Assembly: GCA_947685225.1 (NCBI GenBank)
Contig: CANTUV010000035.1
Span: 3,107,501 to 3,171,500 of the forward strand
DNA from: Garcia nutans
Taxonomy: Eukaryota; Streptophyta; Magnoliopsida; Malpighiales; Euphorbiaceae
Direction: 5' to 3'
Length of the DNA: 64,000 bases
The notes under the pieces are model-generated. The model was given only the letters and a program-made list of their open reading frames with translations. It ran no database searches and was not told the origin of the DNA. The position numbers were made by a program, and so were the translations under genes. Below, piece after piece: positions 37,939-48,000 of this stretch (the first letter of the stretch is position 1; the number at the start of each line of letters is the position of its first letter).

Positions 37939-39628
37939 ATGGAGCTAAGCTTGGATTTGAGCTTGGTCTATGTCCCAAAAACGATTAGTGAATATCTTAG
38001 AGAGGTTTCAAAGGTTAAAGATTGTAGCCAGAAATTATCAAAGCTTGATGATTATGTGAAAAAATTAGAAGATGAGATGAGAAAGATTGATGCTTTTAAA
38101 CGTGAGCTCCCTCTTTGCATGCTTCTATTGAATGATGGTATGGTTTTTTTTTTTTCATTTCTAGCTTTGATTTTGTGTTTTTGGAGATGTGATTGTGATT
38201 TTGATGGTATTTGTTATATGGGTTTTTTTTTTGTAGCTATTTTGAAGTTAAAGGAAGAAGCAATGGGGTGCAAGGAATTGGAAGATCGAGCTATGGACGT
38301 GGAGGAGGTTGTTCCAGTAAAGGGCATTTCTTGTAAAGATATGGGAAATGATAGGAGTGATAAGAAAAACTGGATGAGCTCTGTTCAGCTTTGGAACACT
38401 AACAATATTGACTTCGATTCCAAGAAACAAGACTCAAAATCAAAAACCAAACAGGTAACTAGTTAATTAAAATCATTATTTTTTTTTCTAAATCGAAAGC
38501 AAAGATCGCAAATTTTCTTGGATTTTGAAAATGGGTTTTTGTTTTTTCTTTTGTTTTGGACCATAGAAAAGTGAGGAAGAAGATGATCGGTCCACTTGTG
38601 AGAACCCAATTCAGTTGTGTAATTACAGAAACAAGGAAGGGCCTTTTGTGCCATTTAAGGCACTTTCTGGGTTTGAAGTTAATGGAAGGAAGGAAGAAAA
38701 GGAGGTTATGTCACAAGTTACTGGACTTTCTCTTATGACTCCAATACCTGAATTGGGTTCCTGCAATTTGGTCTCAAAAAGCAATGGCACTAATCAAATG
38801 AAGATACAAAATAAACCCCAACAGCAGCAGCAGGCTTACAAGAAACAGAGGAGGTGCTGGTCACCAGAGCTTCACCGGCGTTTTGTTGATGCCCTTCAAC
38901 AACTTGGTGGATCTCAAGGTTTAGAATATTATACAAAGTTGTCAAGTTGCTTGTAAAGATGCAATTTTTTGTGTAAATTGGAACAAAAAAAAATCTGCTG
39001 ATAAGAAAGGGAAATGATTTGGATTTTTCTAGTTAAATTGTATTCACGGGTAGTATTTGTTGATTCCAAAAAATTTGGTTTTGAATGATTTGATTCCTTT
39101 TATATACTTAAATTGAGTTCTTTGTATATTAGTATCGCTGCCTAACTATAATTAGATTCTTCTGTTTTGCACTGCAGTGGCCACTCCTAAACAAATTAGA
39201 GAACTCATGCAAGTAGATGGCCTAACAAATGATGAAGTTAAGAGCCACTTGCAAGTATATTTTTTTGGTTCAGATAAACCTCTTTAATTTCCAAGCTTTT
39301 CTCTGATATGGATGATTGAATAATTAATATAAAGTCTTCTCTTGTATGTGAATAGAAATACAGGCTTCATATCCGTAAACTTTCAGCTTCTTCAGCTGCC
39401 CAGACAAATAACTTATGGATGTCTCAAGATCAATGCAAGGACACTCCGAAACCAAGTATTTCACAGTCGGATTCTCTGCAAGGACCCTTTCATGGATGTA
39501 GATCTGCTAAAGATATATCTGGTACTGGAGGTGATAGCATGGAAGCAGATGATGATGACGACGACGACAAATCAGAGAGCCATAGCTGGAATGGTAGGCT
39601 GCACAAGGCCGGCGAAGTCGATGTATAG
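37939..39628 (+). CDS. HHO5: GARP/MYB-type repressor, HHO5-like (NIGT1/HRS1 family)
   Basis: A nuclear DNA-binding repressor of the HRS1-HOMOLOG group, which acts in nitrate/phosphate responses and, for HHO5, meristem/floral control. Five exons in phase give 372 residues: 37939-38137, 38237-38454, 38567-38918, 39178-39254, 39356-39628. Residues 3-9 (LSLDLSL) form an overlapping EAR (LxLxL) repression motif. Residues 15-80 match the HHO N-terminal helical domain. Residues about 231-290 form the GARP domain (CWSPELHRRFVDAL, TPKQIRELMQVDGLTNDEVKSHLQKYRLH), preceded by a short Gln run. The C-terminus has an acidic run (about eight Asp) and the family ending. A GT at the WNG codons near the 3' end could permit alternative splicing. 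The neighbour on the same strand is misato, as at At4g37180-At4g37190. Confidence 0.93.
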
Positions 39629-40658
39629 TGGTAACTAATTCCGATGCCCATGAATTTTGCAGATACAAATATACATGGGGAATCAGATTGTAAAGACAAG
39701 AATAATGGATTCAAGTTGACAATTTTATATAGGTCAAGCTTGGAGTTAAAAATTTTTTCTCTTTAACTAAGAGGAGAGGCAATATTTATATATCAGAGGA
39801 GATATAAATACATAAATTTTGCTGATATTATCGGTTTGCAGGGTGTAGTTTCCTCTCCAACTTGATGAGTTCTGTCTCTTCTGTGTTGTTCATCAGTTTA
39901 TGTAATGCATATTGATGGATTCTAGGATGTTACTTGACAAAATTCTGAGTATATATAGATATAATATTCTAATAATTGCCTATTATTGTTATGTGCTTTA
40001 AATTTCTTTTATTCAATTTTATGGTTATGTTTCATTTGCTTGTAGAATTATAATTGCAAACCAATTACAAATTAATATTGCTGAGAAATCAATTTATATG
40101 TTCTTTTATTTGCCTTCGCAATTCATAAAGTTCTTATCAATTCTCAATCAAGTGAGACTGCTGACTTTTTTTTTCTTTGAGTACTGGTATATGGGGAGGG
40201 GAAAATCGATTTCAGCCTATTATTCTGGAGAATATGCATTTACCGTTAAATTGTTTCTTGGTGTGCTATGTTTTTTACGTTCGCAGTTATATATCTTTCT
40301 GCAAATTTTCATGGTCTTGTGCTTCTGATAATCTTTCCCTTATCTCAGAAACCCAGAGGTTAACTGCTTCAAGTTCTACAATCTTTTTTAATTTTTGTAG
40401 TCTTCTCGTTGGATTGAAGTATGTGCAGAAAGTGAAGGTGTAAATGCATTCATGTTAAACACAAAGTTTTGGAACTTTAAAAATAATTGATTATGGCATT
40501 ATCTTATCCATATATAGTGACAGCTGAACCACTTCAAATCTTGTTTTGTTCCTGATTTTTGTTTCTTTCTTCTTTCCACCCTTTTTTTTCCAACTCAAAT
40601 TATTATTTTTTCTTTCCTTAATTAGATATGAACTCGAAATTTATAAGTTAGCCATTTG

Positions 40659-40693
<35 letters not shown>

Positions 40694-40854
40694 CTGTCTT
40701 CTAAATTATTATTAATTTATAAATTTATATCAGATTGGATTAAATGATTTATAAAATATCAACACTATCTTAAACTTAAATACTTATTCAAATATGTAAT
40801 AATGGGATAATTAGTATATGTATTTATGATTTTTAGGATTGAATATATGTAAGA
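39629..40854. other. 3' region of HHO5-like gene and spacer with (AT)n run
   Basis: Probably contains the HHO5-like 3'UTR. Two overlapping short open frames (40098-40443) have no family resemblance. A perfect (AT)n run of about 15 units occupies 40661-40690. Confidence 0.5.
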
Positions 40855-41228
40855 AAAATAATTTATAGGACATCAAGTGCTACCACTTCTCCTAAAATTA
40901 ATTGATACTAGGAAAGACGTATTGTAATATTCGTGTTGGATAGATTAAATATATATTTGGACGTTAATTAAAATATTAGAAATGTATATGTGTTATACAT
41001 ACATAATGTATACCTATTATATATATATTATATATATATCATATACTTATTATATATGTTGGATATATATTATAAACTTAATATATATAATATATACATA
41101 ATATATACTTGATGTATACATAGAATATACATTACATATTCATATAAATAAAAATATACATCAGATACATATAATATATATATATAATATACCACACATA
41201 TATATTAAGTATAAAGTAGTGTTGAAAA

Positions 41229-41264
<36 letters not shown>

Positions 41265-41400
41265 GAGAATAAAGAAAAGTCAAAGAAGGAAATAAATTAA
41301 TTGGTTGAAATTATTTAAATTAATTAATTATTATATATTTATGGATAGAAAATGTGAATTAAATAAATAAATAATTTAAAATTAAAGTGATTGTATATTT
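40855..41400 (+). repeat. left arm of 1.6-kb imperfect inverted repeat
   Basis: Matches the inverse of 41760-42460. Recognisable in order: GTGCTACCACTT, TCCTAAAAT, TTGGACGTTAATTAAAATATT, TACTTGATGTATACAT-like AT-rich tracts, GTTGAAAAAGTTAATAATAA with an expanded (TAA)n at 41232-41264, GAAATAAATTAATTGGTTG, and TTTATGGATAGAAAATGTG. The arm is mostly AT-rich, but the unique blocks show that the pairing is not just composition. Confidence 0.75.
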
Positions 41401-41759
41401 TAAAAAATATATTCTTTATTAATTTTAGGTATCCAAAATAAATATTTTATATAAAATTTTCTGAAAAAAATTTTGACAGAATTTTATTTGTAAATTGGAA
41501 ATACCAAAAATTTTAACATTTTGAAAAAAAGCTTACTAGTTTATTAAAAATTCACCAAATTTTTAAAAATTCTTGCAAAAATTAGTATTTGGATGAAGCT
41601 AAAAACCCCCCCTTAGTTCATCAACGGTGGATTTGTCCATGGGCTAGGAGAAGAAGAAGAATAAAGTTTTTAATTTTCCTTCTTCCTTTCTTAACCATTT
41701 GTATATATATATTTTAATAATTAATAATTAATTATTTAATATTTAATATTTATCATTTA
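41401..41759. other. loop of the inverted repeat
   Basis: About 360 bases between the arms. Mostly AT-rich, with one more complex patch at 41605-41680 (CATCAACGGTGGATTTGTCC, GGGCTAGGAGAAGAAG). No ORF or transposase. Confidence 0.6.
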
Positions 41760-42460
41760 TTATCTTTCACCACCGAAAATAATTTAAATTTTAAATTATT
41801 TATTTATTTAATTCATATCTTCTATCCATAAATATATGATAATTAATTAATTTAAATAATTTCAACCAATTAATTTATTTTCTTTTTTGTCTTTTCTTTC
41901 TTCTCTTATTATTATTATTATTATCAATTTTTTCAACACCACTTTATACTTAATATATATATGTAATATATTTTATGCATATATATTATATATATCTAAT
42001 TTATATTTTTACTTATATAAATATATAATGTATATCTCATACATGCATCAAATATATATTATGTGTATATTATATATATATTAAGTATATAATATATATT
42101 TAACATATATGATAAGTATATGATATGTATATAATAGGTATACATTAGGTATATACAACACATATACCGTTTTAATATTTTAATTAACGTCCAAATATTT
42201 ATTTAATATATCCAAAACCACATATATTACATGCTTACTCTAATCTTATAGTGCATTCAACACATACAAGCGCTCACAACATTCAAATATGACTTGACCC
42301 CACATCTAGACCTTGGCCACGGGATAATTGTTGTCATACCTTGTGTAACAATCTCCTCCTCAGTAATTGTTCTCGCTAAGAATCGAACCCGTAACCTTGG
42401 CTCTGATACCACTTGATTTTAGGAAAAAGTGGTAGCGCATGAGGACCTATAAGTGATATC
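41760..42460 (-). repeat. right arm of 1.6-kb imperfect inverted repeat
   Basis: Inverse of the left arm, closing with ACGTCCAAATATTTATTTAA (about 42187) and then, after about 170 extra bases, the outer blocks TGATTTTAGG and AGTGGTAGCGCATGAGGACC (42413-42450). The extra 170 bases are GC-richer and on the minus strand contain TGGTATCAGAGCC (about 42413-42401), the classic initiator-tRNA primer-binding sequence of plant LTR retrotransposons. That suggests an LTR-element origin for at least part of the structure. Confidence 0.65.
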
Positions 42461-43180
42461 AGAGCTCTCTATTTTTTATGATAAAAGGTATTCAACGGCT
42501 AGTACATCTGGCATCCACCAATTGAGTGGATAAGTAACAGCTATAATATTTGAATCTCGTTCCAGTAGTACGGTTGGAATGTCATTGGTTCGGTCGGACT
42601 ACCCGTAGTATGCTAAGATTTTCAGAGTACTAGTGACCGTAATCTCTTCTGAAACTTTATTAGATTTTTGGCTGTAGCTCGGTTCGGTCGGACTCTATTA
42701 GGTCCAGTCGGTCCAATCGTAGTATGTTGAATCTTTCGAAATATTAAGGACTGTGAGCTCTATTATATATTTTGTGAATTTTACCTCAAGCTTGGTTTGG
42801 TCGAAATGCTTAATGGTTTGATCTTGACAGTTTGTCCGATAACAATATGGGAGTGACACTAAGCGTAAATTCTACTAAATATTTTGGCTCGAGCTTGATC
42901 CGGTAAGCTCATGCTCGACCTTGACATCTAAGACTTGGCCTGGGCATACCAGCTCTAATTCGATCAGCTCGATTTTGGAACGTTTGTGCTCTTGTCACTT
43001 TGTTCATGGAATGCTCGTCAGCTCCTCGGCAACTCGCTATTGGTGTGGTCGGACTTACTTTTGGTTAGACAGCTCCATACATGTGTAATTATACTTGAGC
43101 TCAGTATAACCTGCTTCTCTTGAGTCCAGTTGGCTTAGCTCCTGGTCCGATTGGTTTTTTAGAGATTTCTTCAAAATTTA
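42449..43180 (+). mobile_element. retroelement-like non-coding block
   Basis: It begins with GATATCAGAGCTC, a primer-binding-site-like motif, and is distinctly GC-richer than the flanking DNA. Several related GGTTCGGTCGGACT/GGTGTGGTCGGACTT-type phrases recur. No ORF. It looks like internal or LTR sequence of a non-autonomous LTR element, but LTR pairs and ends could not be defined. Confidence 0.4.
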
Positions 43181-44640
43181 AAGTATTGCAAAATATAACT
43201 TGGTACGAATATTATTTCTATTCAATTTGATTGTCTAAGATCAAAATAGAAACTAATTGTTTTGCTAACACAATTTATGACAACTATGCCATAAAATGTT
43301 TAAAATTTTGAATTTCTTTAATGTGAATTTCAAACTTATACAAAAAAAAAAAATAATCACCATCATAGTGAAGGTTTGAATTGAAAAATATAACTTCAAG
43401 ATTTTAATTAATGAAGAAAATTATGAATTAATTTATTTAAATTTTTTAAAAATTTAATTTTTTTAAATACATATTCGATTAAACGCTAGATCTAATTAAA
43501 ATAAATTCTATTATTTTTTTAATGATGGGTTTGTTTAAATTATTAAAAGATTAAGTAGGTAGGCTTTTGTCAAAGGTCCACTAACATGTAGGCCTTTATG
43601 CAAATACAAATTGGAATCAAAAGACAAAAGGTGTCAATTTCATGATAAAAAAACAAAAGTTAATTAATTTATTATATGAATATGATGGAGAGGATATGGT
43701 GAGCCCAAAACCAAAGATTTTGCCTTCAACATTCAATGACTCTAAATTAATATTACTACTTTTCTTCGAATTTGGAATCTTTCAATTTTTCTTTCCTTTT
43801 TTTTTTTTAATATTTCCTTTTTTTTTAGCCTGAAAAAAATATTTCCTTTGGTAATTTTTTTTTCATTGTTTGAAATATTACATATTAATTAATATTATAT
43901 TTAATTATTTATTTTTATATGGACAATGTCAATGAAAGAAGAAATTTTATGCTACAATTGTAATTCTAAATAAATATTTAATAAAAAATAATAAATTAAT
44001 TAGATAATAATATATAATAATATTTTTAAAAAATATATTTTAATTTTTAAAAATATTTTTAATTTAACAGTAATAAAATATAAAAAATATATTATTATTT
44101 AATTATTTATTATTCTAAATAAAATATATAATTAAAAAAGCATCATTATATTATATAATTTCTTCAATGGTAAATGATATTGGCTTGTTGTTGCCTTTTT
44201 GACACATTTTTGTTAATGAAATAGTTTTGAGATTAGGTTTTCAAACTCAAAAAAATTGGAAAATTTTTTTTTTTTAATATCAATAGGCAATTAAACTGAA
44301 TTAAGAATCTATTTTTAGATAAGTTATGAAAATTAGTTGTTCGTTATTTGGAGTTTTTTTTTTAAATCTAATTTTAAAGCAATGTTTTAAAATTTAACAA
44401 CAATTGAGAATTATAATCAATAAATTAATTGATTTACATAATAGAATATTAAGGGATACGATTACTATTCCATGAAATATAATATTTATTTTTCACTTTT
44501 TATAATTATATTACGTAAATTAAAAAAACAATATATTATAATTAAAATTAAAATTTTTTATTTCATTAAATAGCTATTTGCCTATTTTATGTGAAAGAAT
44601 TTTGTTTTTGTGAGTTCTTGTGCCTAAAATAATACGACGT
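43181..44640. other. AT-rich spacer, nothing recognised
   Basis: Low-complexity AT-rich DNA before the misato gene. The short open frame at 43642-43833 ends in a Phe-rich low-complexity tract and is considered chance. Confidence 0.5.
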
Positions 44641-45011
44641 AGTTTTATGACATTTTTTGCCTTCTCAGACCTAGTCTCTCTCTTTCCGTTTCTTTTCACC
44701 GTCGGACTGAACTAAAACCTGGTTCTCCAAGCTATCAAACTCGCTTCTTCTCTAAAAACCAAACTCTTAAACACTAAAAAGTGCTCTACGTCAAGTGCGT
44801 GTTAAGTTGCTTTCTTTTATTCTCCGTTGCCGCTTTGAAATCTGTAAAAATCTATAATCTTGCATGAATTTAGCGCCAATTTATTGAATTCTATCAATTT
44901 GTTGATATAAGCTTGTAAATACAATTGTTTTATTTTTCTAATACATTTTTTGGGATTAATTGCTTCAATATAGTTTTTAACTTCTTGATTTTTTTTGAAT
45001 TGCAGGCAGTA
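44641..45011 (+). promoter_or_regulatory. 5' leader of the misato-like gene, possibly with a leader intron
   Basis: Pyrimidine-rich leader-like DNA starts at about 44665 (CTAGTCTCTCTCTTTCCG). A strong acceptor, TTGCAG, ends at 45005, six bases before the ATG at 45012, so the leader may contain an intron. Confidence 0.5.
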
Positions 45012-48000
45012 ATGAGGGAGATAGTGACTGTCCAAGTTGGGGGTTTTGCAAACTTCATTGGTTCTCATTTCTGGAACTTCCAGGAAGAGTCGTAGAGCTT
45101 TTTGTATATGTTTTGTTCTTTAATTTGTACACATCGGTTATCTCTCTTTCTAACTCCGCCTGCGAGTATCGTAGCCGGTCCCAAGCCCGAATAAAGGAGG
45201 AGGGTTGCGGTAGGTTGGCGGCCAGTGTAAAAATTTTGCCAAACTTTCTATGGATTCTCAAAACTATCATTATACCGTTGGGACGTGCTCACCTAGGCAC
45301 GCGCTACATCGGCACCCGGGTGTAGTGTTAAATGAGCAAGGGGTTCCATCACATCGACGCCTGGGTGTGGTGGAGTATGAGCAAAGGTTCCCATGCCATG
45401 GACGGGTATGGGTAAAGAAGTTAGTCCCGCCATATCAGCGCCCGGATGTGGTGTCAGACAGGAAAGGGCTACCGCATTATGGACGAATGCGGCTAAAGAA
45501 GCAAGTCCAAGGGAGCCGATTAAGATTAGGTAGTTGGAATATTGGCACTCTGACTGGGAAGTCTATAGAGCTTGTGGATACTTTGAAAAGAAGGAAGGTT
45601 GGTATTGCTTGTTTGCAGGAAACCAGGTGGAAGGGAAATAAAGCAAAAGAGATTGATAACTCAGGATATAAGCTGTGGTATTGTGGCTTGGATAACAATA
45701 GGAATGGTGTGGGCATTATTATTGAGCCTACGCTTAAAGACAAGGTGGTGGAAGTGAAGAGAAAAGGAGACAGGATTATCTCTTTGAGGCTTGTTTTGGG
45801 AGATGACACTATTAATGTTATTAGTGCTTATGCTCCCCAAGTAGGTTTGGACGGAGCATCCAAGGTTCAGTTCTGGGAAGATATGGATGATATCATGCAA
45901 GGTATTCCGGATAATCAGCAAATCTTCATTGGTGGGGACCTTAACGGGCATGTTGGTAAGGACAGTAATGGTTATGACAGGGTCCATGGGGGTTATAGTT
46001 TTGGCAACAGGAATGAGGAGGGAAAGAGCATTTTGGATTTTGCGGTGGCTTATGATCTAGTGCTGGCGAATACCTGCTTTGAAAAGAGGGGGTCACACTT
46101 GATTACCTTTAAGAGTGGACGAACCCAAAGTCAAATAGACTTCATACTTACTCGAAGACGGGACAAAAGTAAGTGTAAGGATTGCAAGGTCATTCCGGGT
46201 GAAGCATTGACGGCGCAACATCGTATTGTGGTTTTAGATGTTAAGAATAAAAGTAGCTGGAGGAATGATAAGAAAATATTGAAACCAAGGATAAGATGGT
46301 GGAAATTGAAAGACCTAGCTCAAGGTACCTTTAAGGAGGAGTTACTAAAGGAAGAAATTTGGAACCTTGAGGCTAGTGCAGAGGACTTGTGGACAAAAAT
46401 GGAAGGTGACATTAAGAAAGCAGGTAGTAAATTGCTTGGGATCTCTAAAGGGGCAGGGCCTCGACCACACGATGCATGGTGGTGGGATGAGGAGGTTCAA
46501 AAGGCTATTAAGGCTAAGAGGGAATGGTATAAAAAGTTACCGAATGCGGTTAATAGCGAGGCCTTTGAGGAATATAAGAGGGCTAAGAAAGAGGCAAAGA
46601 AGGCTGTTAGTGTAGCTCGTGGCAGAGCCTTAGAAGGGATTTATCAAAAGTTAGGTACTAAAGAGGGAGAAATGGGCATTTATAAGATTGCAAGGATGAG
46701 AGAAAGGAAAAGCAGAGATTTAAGCCAAGTCAAATGTATAAAGGACGAAGATCAACGGGTGTTGACAGGAGATGTTGAGATTAAGGAGAGGTGGAAGGCT
46801 TATTTTGAGCAGTTATTCAACCCTGAACATGAACAAGATTTTCAAGGTCTTCATGCAACAAATGATTATATCAGCTGGTCTAGGAGGATCTTGCATAGTG
46901 AAGTAAGAGAAGCCTTGAAGTATATGAAAGTTGGTAAAGCTTGTGGCCCGGATGGTATTCCTATAGAGGTTTGGAAGAACCTTGGAGAGGTAGGAGTTGC
47001 CTGGTTAACTAAACTCTTTAATGCTATTGTGAAAGGACGTAAGATGCCAAATGCCTGGAGGAAGAGTATCATGGTACCCATATATAAAAATAAGGGAGAC
47101 ATTCAATGCTGTACAAATTATCGGGGTATCAAACTTATGAGCCATACTATGAAATTATGGGAAAGGATTATTGAACACAGATTGAGGAAGCTTACAAGAG
47201 TTTCGGAGAATCAGTTTGGGTTTATGCCAGGGAGATCTACCATGGAGGCTATTTCTCTTCTAAGAAGACTAATGGAATTGTATCAAGAGAAGAAGAAAGA
47301 TCTTCACATGGTATTTATTGACTTGGAGAAAGCCTATGATAGAGTACCAAGAGAAGTGTTATGGTGGGTTTTGAAGAGGAAAGGAGTCAACTGCAAATAT
47401 ATCAACATCATCAAGGACATGTATGAGAATGCATCCACTAGTGTGAAAACACCTGGTGGAGACACTGATGCTTTCCCTATTACTACCGGATTGCATCAAG
47501 GTTCGACCATGAGTCCATATTTATTTACCCTGGTTATGGACGAGCTAACCAGAAGCATACAAGACGATGTTCCTTGGTGTATGTTGTTTGCTGATGACAT
47601 TATTTTAATTGATGAGACTAGTGCTGGTGTAAACCGTAAGTTGGAAGTGTGGAGAAAAACCCTCGAGGACAAGGGTTTTAAGTTAAGTAGAAGTAAAACG
47701 GAATATATGCACTGTGAGTTCAGTCTAAGGAAGAAGCAGGAACATGAGGTTAAGTTGGATGGAGTTTTGGTTCCTAAAACCAAGCACTTCAAATATTTGG
47801 GTTCGGTGTTCCAGAATGATAGCCGTATAGATGAAGATGTGGCTCACAGAATACAGGTAGGGTGGTTGAAGTGGAAGGGTGCGACTGGGGTTCTATGTGA
47901 TAAGAAAATACCTCTGAAAGTGAAAGGTAAATTCTATAGGACGGTTGTTAGACCTGCGATGCTCTATGGTAGTGAGTGTTGGGCACCAACGGGACAACAA

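Noticed and set aside
42355..42420. tRNA-like T-arm (inverse of GAATCGAACCC)
   Set aside because: No cloverleaf can be drawn around it; the neighbouring TGGTATCAGAGCC fits an LTR primer-binding site better.
45477..47792. Several antisense open frames across the LINE
   Set aside because: Shadows of the long, well-supported LINE ORF.
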